From Vavraia culicis subsp. floridensis (Eukaryota; Microsporidia; Pleistophoridae), in the NCBI RefSeq assembly GCF_000192795.1, contig NW_007360614.1, positions 1 to 64,000 on the forward strand: a stretch of 64,000 nt of DNA. Reading direction: 5' to 3'. The position numbers were made by a program, and so were the translations under genes. This document shows positions 31,162-42,102 of the stretch, piece after piece. The number at the start of each line of letters is the position of its first letter. Position 1 is the first letter of the stretch. The notes under the pieces are model-generated. The model saw only the letters and a program-made list of their open reading frames with translations. It was not told where the DNA came from and did not search any database.

Positions 31162-32211
31162 TCATAAAATTTTTGCAAACTTTTCAACAAGCGACTCATC
31201 AATTTCGTTAGTCTCCATTTCATCCGGATCTTCGTATACCACCCGTCCTTTATTTTCAGAAATATTTCCTACTAGTGCAGAACAGTCTTCGAAATCGTTG
31301 CCGTAAATCATCAATTTGTTGATCATGATATCTTTTGAGTAGCTCTCAAGAAGATTTACTCCTTCCTGAGATATATTGTTGTATGAAAAATCAAGAACAA
31401 GATTATTTGCGGTTTTATGTGCTGTTGGTGCCGCTTTTTTCGCCATATTCTTGCTGGCCTCAGTTATGAATGCCTCTAATCCCTCGTTTCCTATCAAACA
31501 ATCGCCCAAGAACAACTCTTCAGTGTCCCAGTTCACAAAATACCGTCCCAAATTTCTGCATCCATTCACAGATATCAAATTGTCTCGTAAATCGAGGCTT
31601 TTCAAGAAGTGAAATTCAAAAGATGTGATAAAATCATCCATATTGACCCTCTGTATCGTATTATACTGTATTTTGATCGTTCTCAAATTCGGAAATGCAC
31701 TCAACGTCCTTCCTATTTCTGTTGCGCTGTAATCCAGCTTATTTTTTGATATGTCTATGTACTCCAAGTTACTCTTATCTTTTACCTGTTCCAATGCTCT
31801 CGCCAAATTTTTTCCTCCTATTGCGCCCAGTCCGCAATTATTCATCCTCAAAACTTTCAATTTGTCCGCTCTAGTCAAAAACTCAAAGAACGGTTCTGGT
31901 AGAACTGCACTTATAGCATTCTCCGACAGGTCTAATTCCACCAAATTCGCTGGATCAACAAACTCGCCGATGATACTTAAACCGATCAGCAGCTCACTGC
32001 TGGGCAAAGCACTAAAAATTTTTGAGGCGATGAGTCGTTCTAATTTTGTAATTTTTTTGAGCTCTTTGAACAGCTCTTTTAGCGCAGGAGAATGGAACAC
32101 GTTGCCTGTTAAGTTTATTATTTGTATTTCATCGCTTATTTTTTTTGTGAGTGCCTGTATGTCCTCCTTGTTTTTGTACCTTTTTCCCTCGTCTGCTATT
32201 GAAAGTATCAT
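31162..32211 (-). CDS. Ran GTPase-activating protein 1 (RanGAP1/Rna1), 349 aa
   Basis: Cytoplasmic activator of Ran GTP hydrolysis, needed for nuclear transport. Leucine-rich repeats fill the protein: ELDLSENAISAVLP near 115, VLRMNNCGLGAIGG, EYIDISKNKLDYSA, SLDLRDNLISVNGC, ELFLGDCLIGNEGL and VLDFSYNNISQEGV. An acidic C-terminal stretch (EDPDEMETNEIDE) follows, as in yeast Rna1. The true start is the ATG at 32211 (MILSIADEGKRYK), because CCC lies 5 nt upstream (plus GGG at 32217-32219); a frame-extending upstream ATG at 32298 would add 29 residues of unrelated sequence. Length is close to yeast Rna1 (about 400). Assignment is strong. Confidence 0.9.
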   Translation of the reverse strand: MILSIADEGKRYKNKEDIQALTKKISDEIQIINLTGNVFHSPALKELFKELKKITKLERLIASKIFSALPSSELLIGLSIIGEFVDPANLVELDLSENAISAVLPEPFFEFLTRADKLKVLRMNNCGLGAIGGKNLARALEQVKDKSNLEYIDISKNKLDYSATEIGRTLSAFPNLRTIKIQYNTIQRVNMDDFITSFEFHFLKSLDLRDNLISVNGCRNLGRYFVNWDTEELFLGDCLIGNEGLEAFITEASKNMAKKAAPTAHKTANNLVLDFSYNNISQEGVNLLESYSKDIMINKLMIYGNDFEDCSALVGNISENKGRVVYEDPDEMETNEIDESLVEKFAKIL

Positions 32212-32729
32212 CGCGTGGGTTAACTTAAATGAGAAAAAATTAAATAAATGGGAAGGTGCATATAATTTACGAATAGCTGTGAAAACAGAGGATTCCATTC
32301 ATAAGACCACAATATTAACGGCAAAAGACAATAGGAATAGTCATACACGGCCAAGAACGATAATACATCTTCCAATACAATAATTACCATACAAATTACC
32401 AACTACGCTTTATATTGGTGATTTAGCACGTTTGATATTGTGACCTTGTCCTAATATAGAAATATAATTCATAAAAATATCGTATACAAAGCAGAGATGT
32501 TCTATTCGCATTGCTGATGCACCTGATGGATTGAGGATCGAACAAACGTAATTATTGCTTTATGGACTACGCTCTATCAACGCATGGCATATATCACCTA
32601 ATAAAAGCGATGGTTTTGCTTTAATTCGTGATATGGAGAATAGATCGATTAAATTATTTTTTTGAACTGTGAAAATGAGAAATATACTCAACATTTTACG
32701 AATTCTCCCCTTGATTTAATTACCAGTGC
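32212..32729. other. Intergenic, 0.5 kb
   Basis: Between RanGAP1 and the membrane-protein gene, both on the minus strand. Contains the 5' region of RanGAP1 with its CCC motif at 32219-32217. Otherwise A/T-rich with no feature seen. Confidence 0.6.
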
Positions 32730-33398
32730 TTAAAACAATGTTAACAAGAAATAACTTACCACTGCAATATACAAGAATAAAAGAAGCGAATTAGACGGTC
32801 TAAAGTAGATGTCAATATGCTCTGTGAGAGTGTTTTCAATTGTCATACCAACTATACGTCTGTCTGTGATCAACTCATAATTCGAGTATTCTTCATTTTT
32901 GGTTTGACCAAAACACTCTGGTTGTGCCGTTGATAAGCAACCCTCCATTCTGTTGGCGAACTGCTCGCTGTCCTTTTGTTGGTCTGCATCCGCTGAGTCC
33001 TGTAACTCATTTTTGTTCTCGCGATAAAACGAATAAAATCTACTACGATAATAATTAACATCTTCTCCATTAATTAGAGCAACAACATCCCTTACATTGC
33101 CCCAGCTCTTCACCAAGAAATAGTTTCCGTTTTCGTCCTGGCATAATATCCCATTCCTTTCTTGAAACTCGCAATATGCACCTTCACTAGCGCCATGTTC
33201 ACCTGAAATGAACCTTACCAATAAAACATCCAGACTCTCACAATTCACTTCATCGTTACGCGCATCATCGACTACGGCAACATTTGAACCGATGCATACG
33301 CTACTGATATTCCATGTCTCACCACTCTCATTAGGATTAATACAGAAAGCTTGAAAAAACGCACAAAATGCAGATAACATAGTTACCATTGTAAGCAT
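32730..33398 (-). CDS. Hypothetical type I membrane protein with Cys-rich ectodomain, 222 aa
   Basis: No family is recognised. An N-terminal signal peptide (about 1-19, MLTMVTMLSAFCAFFQAFC) is followed by an acidic ectodomain with about seven Cys and an N-glycosylation sequon (NIS near 31). The C-terminus is one hydrophobic segment (LLLFLYIAVVSYFLLTLF) that ends the protein, so almost no cytosolic tail remains; it could be a type I anchor or a GPI-signal-like tail. Start: CCCC lies 7 nt upstream on the minus strand, which makes this the one signal-peptide gene here with the housekeeping start motif. A surface or endomembrane location is inferred. Confidence 0.75.
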   Translation of the reverse strand: MLTMVTMLSAFCAFFQAFCINPNESGETWNISSVCIGSNVAVVDDARNDEVNCESLDVLLVRFISGEHGASEGAYCEFQERNGILCQDENGNYFLVKSWGNVRDVVALINGEDVNYYRSRFYSFYRENKNELQDSADADQQKDSEQFANRMEGCLSTAQPECFGQTKNEEYSNYELITDRRIVGMTIENTLTEHIDIYFRPSNSLLLFLYIAVVSYFLLTLF

Positions 33399-36300
33399 GT
33401 GGTGAGGGGATATCTGCGTTTTATTTGCAATGATTAAAATGTCAAATCAATCAAAAGTTTTTTTATCCTTAGTATGCTTTTTAGCGTATCAATTCGTAAA
33501 AAGTATATTTTCTTACACTTTTTGGTGCCTCATACCCATGAAAATTGTTGCAATGTTATCCAAGTAACATGTTGCAGGACTTGCCATACCTTTTATACTT
33601 TTTATGGACGTATAATCCTTATTCATTACAAATACGTTTTAGTAAAATTCTTCTATGCCACATTTCACAGAGTGCTATGCTTCAACTGAAACATTAAGAC
33701 CTTTTATTATAATTTTGCAGAAGTTTTACGTAGTAGTGGGTAAAACATCAAGAACTTCGAGTATTGTGCTCGAAAATTAAACAAATATCCCGGGAGGTCC
33801 TTCCTTTTTAGTGTAATTACGCCATGGCGTTCCGACATCGATGAATACGAAATTTAAGATAAAACTATTTCATCACAAAATTAGACATGGTCTTAGGTAC
33901 GAACTGGCAGGAAATTATCGACTCAGATGAGATTGTCAAATAAGCGATGGAAAATCAGAACCAGCTTTATGTGTAAATTCACGGCTTATTCTTTAGACCT
34001 TTCGGCGAATCAAAAATATACAAATGTACGAGATCGGTTCATCCTTGGTGAAACAAATGGACAAGCACGAATTAACACTGAGGCAGTAAAATGTAGTCGT
34101 GCCATCCACAAGACCAGAAATTTAGAATAGCATAACGAACACCCTTGAAGAAAAGCTGGCATGACCAATAGTGGCTATGATTCGCGGATAACCTCGTAAT
34201 GAAAAATACAACATGTACTTTTCGTTTTAATTACCTCATATAAATGAACTTATCGTCCTTTTAGATGTAGTTAGCAAGAAATATGCCGATAATTTTAGGT
34301 AAGTGTCACCTGCTGAGGTGTTGAGCTGGAAGGTGCGTTTCTTCAAGCAAAGCAATTCTTTTAACTATGTTTTAAAATCTGAAAATGGTAATTTATCGTT
34401 GAACATGCACGTAAGAAAATTTTGAGTGGTTTATGAGGCTGCATAATAGGAATAGATTTCTTTCTTCGGTTTTACATCATGGTGGAGTGTTTCCATGAGT
34501 TGATAGTACACAATCGTTGTATTAAAAGTTGCCACCAACATGATCACCATGGTCTTTTCTATCTCAACGAAATATTATATCAAGAATCGCAATGGTGGGT
34601 ATTACCAAAGCTTTTTTGTCGCATTTCAAATGCGTGCATCTTCATAATGTGGAATGATTTACTATTCATAATCTACACCGGTAGCTGCTACGCTATATGT
34701 CGGGCCATTTAACAGTTCGATTAATCAACCGTGAGACAGAGTAAATATTGTTATAGTGGTTATAACGCATGGTTATTGAAGTAACAATGTGCTTGATTTG
34801 GAAGATTAGTGTTATTCTAAATTATATCATTGATAATTTAAATTTTACCATTTTAGACAGATCAACTTTGTTGCAATAAATATTTTTAATTGACTCGTGG
34901 AACCATCTGTGATCCTATGTTTGATGCTTCAGTATGTTTGAGCGGGATAAACCTCCCAATGGAGTTATTATTCGGTAATAAGATATCATATAAACATGTC
35001 ATTGTGTTGAGTTTACAATGTCGTATACATCCGTTATGAACTATTCGTTGCTTGCTGTTTGGTGCCACCGTCTAAGACTGGTAGCAATTATTCAACCAAT
35101 ACCGAAATATCCCTCTGTTTTGTGCTCAAATTGCTTAATTAATAAAGGCTGTCCAAGCCATTCAAATATGTACATACAACGTAACATTCAAATTTACCGT
35201 ATTTTTTGAGTACGAACAGCTATACCAAACAATAGGACATTGAAACGTAAATTCGAGTGTCTGGTCGGATAGATTGTCATATTTTAACACTGATATGTGT
35301 AATTACGTGACTTCCTGCATTTTGAGAAACTAATCCAACATTACCAATTGCTCACTGGTAGCCCGCCAAATAGGAAATAGAGAATGCACTGAATATGATT
35401 TATACGTAAAAACTGCGTATCAATGATATAAAATGTTACTCGTATCAAGTGTTATTAACTCATTAAACGATCTTTAATGTTTTCTCTTTTGAAAGTTCAT
35501 TTATTGGGATGAATACCAGATTTACTCAGATCGTTTATTCAAAGCGTCCTGTTTTCATCTGATAGTTCAGTACTAGCACAACACCAGCGACCCAATGTTT
35601 TGCCTTTGACAGGTCGATAAAGCCGTCAGACGAAAAGCATGTCATTCAGATACTGTTTACGATTTAATATAGTAGGATGTTTATTAAAAATGTTAAATGA
35701 AAAGTAAAGCTCAACAAACAAATTGTTGAACACTATCTAGAAGAGATGCACTGAATGGATTGTAATCGTAGACATCTCTCACGATGTAAAGTTTTATTTT
35801 CTAGAACTGTTTAGGCGGTCAATTGTCCTTTGCAGAATGTAATTCTGTAGGATTAGCGCATATTCACCCCATACCACACTAAACAAGTTAAAACAGAGAC
35901 TATCTCGCGCATACATGCAGTAATGTGGCATAACGTAAAGAAAACAGATCTTAATGCTTCCAAGCACGGAATAAACATGTTGATACCAGATTTGCGCAAC
36001 AATATTGCTAAATTGCCGGTAAATGATTTTATCACACCAATCATATTTTCCACCATGATAAATTAAAAGCTCGCAGCGGAAGAGAATGCGTTCGCACCGA
36101 GTCTAGGTTTCAACAACGTTTGCTTTCGTTTTGACAGTTTTATTTGAAAAGGTATATCCGTGTCTTGGCTGATTAGCCATTTTAATTAATTAACCATTTA
36201 AATTTTCTTGAATTTGGGGTGACCTCTGACTGAGAGCCAAGTCACATTGAGGACTAGATAGTCAAGAAAATAGCATACTCACTCGGACATATATTAAAAC

Positions 36301-37101
36301 AGCGCTACTGATCGAAGAATATGAGATAAAAATAAGAGTAATTTATCAAATAGTTTTTTAATAATTATCCAAATATGGAATTATGACACTGAGATCACGA
36401 ATACACTGATTGAATTCGCTTGTTCTAAAAGTGGAGTACTCAGACATAACAAGATACCATTAGCAGCCATTTATGACACCATTCTTGAAATATATAATGC
36501 ACAATTTTTGCATCAAACTATTTCATTGCATGTTAATCCACCAATCATCGGTATATCGGTGGTTTTTATCGCCAGGTTAGAATACCTGTCGACATTTTGA
36601 CATAATACGTACCAATTCGCCAGAATCAATATATTTTACGAGATAGCTCAATGCATTGGCAACATATGACAGCAATATTCTACGTGTAATTAAAAATTTC
36701 TCTTCTTGTTCAAATGAATGTAATATTTACATAAAGAGCCATTAACATTTTTTATCATTTAATAAATATTTATTGTCTATTAATTTTGCGATAACAGTGT
36801 CTTATATCAGACATTTTGACATTTATGTGAAAAATGATTTTGACCATAAATGGTAAATCTAAATTAAATATTTTTTGTTTTTGGTAGTTTCAGATTAAAT
36901 AAAAAGTGCAATTAACGAATAATTATCGACGTATTTTCTTGAACATCTAAAAATCGCATTTTGTTAATGCTCCCATCTATTAAAATGGTCATCTGTGATC
37001 AATTTCTGCCTCTTTTATTTTTGCAATTAATAATTTATTAATATGATCTATTTATTTAATTCCGCTTCAATCTCCACAACTTGAAATTTCGTGTAAATAA
37101 T
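33399..37101. other. Long intergenic, 3.7 kb
   Basis: No supported gene. Short frames at 33474-33689, 33927-34130, 34479-34712 (+) and 34886-35068, 35853-36056 (-) lack motifs and families. The frames near 34.5 kb (+) and 35.0 kb (-) share IVHNxCIxxC-like translations, so an old inverted repeat may exist. 36.7-37.05 kb is very A/T-rich. Confidence 0.5.
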
Positions 37102-37986
37102 ATGAAATGGGAAAAAACCACAAAGGAAAAGGACGAATATGTTGTCGGATCGCCGGTTGGCTCTATTCTACCCTCAGAGAGGGTAAATTTTGGGGCAGTT
37201 CGCGAGAACATGTGCATAAGTTTGTTCGGGACAAACGGCGAAAGCGCTCTGGAACACTTGGATTTAATCGCAATGGCATCGTTAAGGGGACTACAAAAGG
37301 AAAAGGATATGTCACTCCTTAATAATATTAAAAAGGAGAATAATAAATATATAAGAGAAAAATCAAATAACAGGGAAAGAATGAGGAAAAAACCTACGGA
37401 ATTAAGCGACTCCTCGGAAGTATCGGAAAATTTTGATATTAGAAAACCTAAATCACAACATAACAGCACGGAAACGTCGCATCGCAGGATCAAGGTTAAT
37501 TTGCACGGTAGAGATAACGCTGAGGACGAGAAGATGGCAAGAGACAAGACTGCACTGGATTATTTATTCGAACAAGCAGAGATTGAATCGCGAAAAATGG
37601 CCGAGATAGAGCGGATAGAACAATTTAGAAGGGAGCGGGAACACGCAATAAGGATGGCAAGGATGAGTCATAGGGAGAGTGAAGATGCAGGGCACGATGA
37701 AATTGACTATTTATATGATGGATATCAGATTCCGGATGATATATTCAAAGTTAGATACGAAAACGATAATAAAATGTATTACTGCCCGAAGAAGAACTGC
37801 GGGAAAAATTTTCCATCCCTTAGCCGAGTCAAAAGGCATTATATCGTGCATACAGGAAAAAAACCGTACAAATGCCTGAATCCCGACTGCAAGAAAAGTT
37901 TTTCGCGGAAGGACAACATGCTGCAGCACTACCGGAACCACTGCACGATGTCGAGAAGAAAGCGATTCAAGGAGTATGAGCCGTGA
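37102..37986 (+). CDS. C2H2 zinc-finger protein (two C-terminal fingers), 294 aa
   Basis: Likely DNA-binding transcription factor, nuclear. Two consecutive C2H2 fingers close the protein: CPKKNCGKNFPSLSRVKRHYIVH and CLNPDC...HYRNH. Both follow C-x4-C-x12-H-x3-H and are joined by a TGKKPYK linker, a close match to the classical TGEKPY linker. Upstream is a charged, probably disordered region (residues 60-150) and a helix rich in Arg, Glu and Met (about 160-195, ESRKMAEIERIEQFRR). The start is the ATG at 37102 (MKWEKTTKEK); the frame can be extended seven codons to a TTG but no ATG. No CCC motif is present. Isolated between two very long intergenic regions. Target genes are unknown. Confidence 0.82.
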   Translation: MKWEKTTKEKDEYVVGSPVGSILPSERVNFGAVRENMCISLFGTNGESALEHLDLIAMASLRGLQKEKDMSLLNNIKKENNKYIREKSNNRERMRKKPTELSDSSEVSENFDIRKPKSQHNSTETSHRRIKVNLHGRDNAEDEKMARDKTALDYLFEQAEIESRKMAEIERIEQFRREREHAIRMARMSHRESEDAGHDEIDYLYDGYQIPDDIFKVRYENDNKMYYCPKKNCGKNFPSLSRVKRHYIVHTGKKPYKCLNPDCKKSFSRKDNMLQHYRNHCTMSRRKRFKEYEP

Positions 37987-38306
37987 TGGAGTGTATGATA
38001 CCATGTATAAGACTTAAACTCTTCCAATTTGGTGCATGTATACACTTAATGTTATGTAATTAACCATGACACATATATAGAACAGTATTATTAATAAATA
38101 AATAATGTTGATGACTGTTTAATCATCTGCAGCAGATTCTGTTGCGCAATAAGTCGGTTGGCAATGTTAATAAATTCTCTTTATAGATGGGGATTACCCA
38201 AGGATGATAGTTCCGGACTTAAATTATCTATTCGTACAATGTGAGGTACTATATAAATCAGGTGAGCAAAGTAAGCTTTTTAACGTATTTACCTAGTGTC
38301 AGGCAT

Positions 38307-38528
38307 TCAATGCCATGCAAAAGTATAAGAGCAGATGCACCAAACAACGACAAGAATTAAATTATTTCGAACCATTTTGGTGGCACAAAGCTCTGAATTA
38401 TTAATTAAGTTTAATTTATATAAATTATTCGATTGACACATATTTAAATGAACTATAACCAGACAGATAGACAGAAAGATGAAAAGAAATATGACAATTG
38501 GTGCAATTAAATCATTATAACTACACAT
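38307..38528 (-). CDS. Possible small membrane protein, 73 aa
   Basis: ATG-initiated frame with two hydrophobic segments: residues 8-28 (IAPIVIFLFIFLSICLVIV) and 56-68 (LILVVVWCICSYT). Five Cys are present. No CCC motif and no known family. A/T-rich DNA gives hydrophobic frames by chance, so support is weak. Confidence 0.2.
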   Translation of the reverse strand: MCSYNDLIAPIVIFLFIFLSICLVIVHLNMCQSNNLYKLNLINNSELCATKMVRNNLILVVVWCICSYTFAWH

Positions 38529-40920
38529 GATTTGTCACACAAATATGTTGTGCCGAGTTATGTGCAAGGAGCTAGGTGTACAGAATTTACAATTTATCGC
38601 ACTGGTGTTAAACATTTACTCTTACAAGACAATAGTTGTTAACACAATTATTGGCTTTCCTAGTTGCCGGATAGATTCTCTGGTACAGCATTTTGATTGG
38701 TTTGGTTTGTTTCAATTTAATTTACCAAGACGTGTGGACCAATCTGCTGCCACGAATGTTTCAAGAAAACGCGCTTGAACAAATCACTTTGCAACCTGAT
38801 CCTTAAATTTTAATTCAGCTTTCAAGACACAGGCTGCATTCGATCGAACAATTTTCTAAAGTGATACGTGTTGTGGTAATGAATTTAATTACTAACGATG
38901 GGTCAAAGACACAGACTTACCATGGAAACGCTTCTCATCCTAGTAAATTCAAAATAGTTTGAATAACAATTTCATGAATGGCTTGGATCACAATTCACTG
39001 TGCTATTGAACTTTGACAAAATTAGAGAACGAACGAGACATCCTTATTTTTCATGAGGAAGCCACTGCGATAATCTCTTTTATCCTCTGCTATTTCACCG
39101 TTTTGTTTATCAGCTAATAAAGTTTACCAATAATTTACGCCAGTGATGGTTCGAATGCATGAGAAAACACTTTCATCCCGTCTTAAACAAGTAACAATGT
39201 ACTTACTTTACTGTGGCTGTACTTACCTTCATGTTGTATTAACCAACAGTGAATTTTAGTTATGGTTCCAAATAAATTATCTCAAATACTTCAAGAAGCC
39301 AATCAAAACTATGTCGTGGAAATAACATGCGAGTATCTACACGTAATGATGAATAGAAGGTAAAAAATTCTTTGTATAATTTCATTATTAGGTAAACAAC
39401 AACATCTATCATCCACCCGGATTATCATACGATCGCCAACAGATTTGCCACATTTCGTTAAAATTTAACGTATCAACATTTGTGGCTATCTCTGATCTGG
39501 ACCGACTAATAGATAGAACAAAATTTGTGTTATACCAATACATCCGATATTTTAAAGAAGACTTTACACAAAAAATCACTCATCACAACAATAACATTTG
39601 TTTAAGAACAAATATCTTCCACTTACAGCGCTTGTGCATGCTCTTTGTTGGCAATTTATGATCATAAGCAGATCTAGTATCGTGCTAGATATCTTGGTCA
39701 TACAATTTGCAAATTTTTGAGTAAATTTGTACAGAATTTTAAACCGAACTGGTGCCTCTAGCTGTTTACTTACTGTGTTTTTAGGGAAACCAAGACAAAA
39801 ATACGGATACACGATCAGATTGTTCAATTAGGCCATCACACCGTAGTAGCCAGTCTTGGAAATAGTAAATTGGTTTTAATATGCAAAGAATAGCAGCAAA
39901 CACGATACCGATTCCATCTATAGATTATTACGTATACGGTACGCATCCCTTGAACGATTTCGTTTAAACTCGCAGAAAGAGACCAAAATCGCATATACGG
40001 AATTACACGTGTATTGCAAAGCAGTTTTTATAAACTTAGAGATAATTAATTTGTTTTTTCATCCTTGTGTTACGGAGTAAAACACTATGCATCCCATACG
40101 CATGGTCGTACAACGCGCAAAATTTGAGGCGAAAAGCACACAAACAGGTAATAAACCTGAATATAGTATAAATTGCCAATATTAATGATTGTTTGTGCTA
40201 GTATATATGCTTAGATAATAACATTAGCTTTACATCATAATTTTGATCACCGATACATTACCAGACACACATAACAGCTCGAATTGCATTTGTTGAATGA
40301 TTGCTTTGCTAAATTATTGGTTTGGCTATCTACAAAACACCTCGAACGTCATACATGGTTTACGTCATTAGTGGTGCTGGTATTTCAAGTCATCCGCTGG
40401 TAAAAAATTCTTGGTTGTTACTGAGCCTCATACTCAATTGCGCTCTACACATTTTTGTAAATTTACTTCACCAAAATACGTTTAATTTTGATGTTGAAGC
40501 GCTTATGGCTAAAAACGAAAGCATGTATCCTGGATGGCTAACAAATCCGATACTTTTGTATAATTCATGTGCACATGCGCCGAATAAGCTATAAAGGATG
40601 CTACTGCACCATGTATGCTACATGTTCGGTATTCGTAGGTATATGGAAGGTCTATGATCAGACTTTTTCAAAACTGATATTGGCACGCTTTTACCCCAGA
40701 ACATGTCAGTTCTGGCATACAATCTCCTACCGCAGCCGTAGAGTTTCAGGTTTGGAATGGCGTATATTTCTATCCCAGAGATCAGAATGCACTAACAACT
40801 AGAAATACACTAAATATCATTTCATATACCATCTTGCGATGATAAGAGTTACCGCTTTCTACACGCTATCAACGTGTTAACGTCCATATTCTTTGAACAC
40901 AACATCTGTTAGTGCGATGA

Positions 40921-41193
40921 CCTGATAGACCCCCAGGTTTTACATATCTTTTTGCCAAGAAGAAATGCATTCAGGACCCAGCGAACGAAGAGGCAAGTGC
41001 CTCCACTAGGTTACCAGACTTTTTACAGACCTACTTCATCCAGGACCCTGTTCCTACGGTGAGAAAAAGGCTCAGTAATTGCGCCTTACGTTGCTTAAAG
41101 GAAAATAAAAATAATATGCTTAAAAAACCATTCAGCGGTTCTCAGGAGCTTCCAATGCACTTTCTTCGATCAGCGGTGGACCAGGAACCATGA
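40921..41193 (+). pseudogene. Start-less open frame, 90 codons, HEAT-repeat-like remnant
   Basis: Open from a TGA (40918-40920) to TGA at 41191. The translation includes a FIQDPVPTVRKRLSNCALRC segment that has the look of a HEAT-repeat helix pair (D-x-x-P-x-VR), preceded by a similar CIQDPANEEA stretch. One internal ATG lies late in the frame. No intact gene surrounds it. Most likely a decayed fragment, or chance. Confidence 0.22.
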
Positions 41194-42102
41194 ATCCATT
41201 AAATCGTAACCGAGCAGCTAGGTGGCTGAGTGATCACGAAGCACAATAAAATTAATCAGTATTCGATTGTGATGAGAGAGTTGCCTTAAAAAACATATCG
41301 TGTTTTCGGCTCATTTCCATATTAAAATTTCAATTCTACAAAGCGCTAATTATCACTTACCATAAATAACAGGTGGTCGGCATGCCGTGAAGTATTAATT
41401 TACCATTTTGAACAAACAGATCAAAAGTAAGCTCTCAAAGCACGCCTCACTAATACTTATTAATATAACTACGTACTATAGTTTTATATGCACTCCATCA
41501 CTCTAATAACTTATCACAGTTTCCTTCTATTTTTTGTTTTAGTATTTTATTTTTGCTAAAACATACATTGACACTTGACAGTACCAATTGATAAATCATG
41601 ATCTGGTCGAGAACACAATTCTAAAATAAATAAAATTCTCAAAATTCAGCATTTAATGTGCAATGAGTGCTTCATTTTTATCACTCTACATCATCCAATG
41701 AATAAAGCACACATGAAGTGTTTTATCAAGCAGTGATAGAAATAAAAAATGTGAAACCTTTTCCGCGAGATTTACCGGCAAATACCATCGTAGCGCTAAT
41801 CTTAAATGCTAATATCTCGATTCTGGACACATTGTCCAGCATTTATTCGTAGTATTTTGCTATGCGCAAACGATAAATCATCGCCTTGCTCTGTCATTCA
41901 TGTGCTTCTAAGCTTCCTGTTTGTTAAAGTTTGCTTAGCATGTTTTTTCGAACAAATTTGATGGGTGGTGGTGTTCTAAGGACCGGTTGATTTGATCCGT
42001 ACCCAATCCCTCCGGGTTAACAAATGTTTGGTATGCCGCTAGGAGAAAAAACAAAAGCTTATCACGTCTGAACTTGATATTTGGCGAAAAAAGGGATACC
42101 CC

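Larger units (their letters stand above)
37987..42102. other. Longest intergenic stretch, 4.1 kb
   Basis: No supported housekeeping gene. A weak minus-strand ATG frame with two hydrophobic stretches (38307-38528) and a start-less coding-like frame at 40921-41193 are listed separately. A TTG-headed frame at 40322-40594 and an ATG frame of about 33 codons at 40087 are not called. About 40.9-41.2 kb looks more G/C-rich than its flanks. Confidence 0.5.

Noticed and set aside
39135..39175. GGTTCGAATGC, similar to a tRNA T-loop
   Set aside because: Flanking bases do not form the five-pair T stem, and no anticodon arm lies upstream.
40087..40190. Small ATG frame (MHPIRMVVQRAKFEAK...) resembling the N-terminus of D-aminoacyl-tRNA deacylase
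   Set aside because: Only about 33 codons, and no continuation or second exon of that family is seen downstream.
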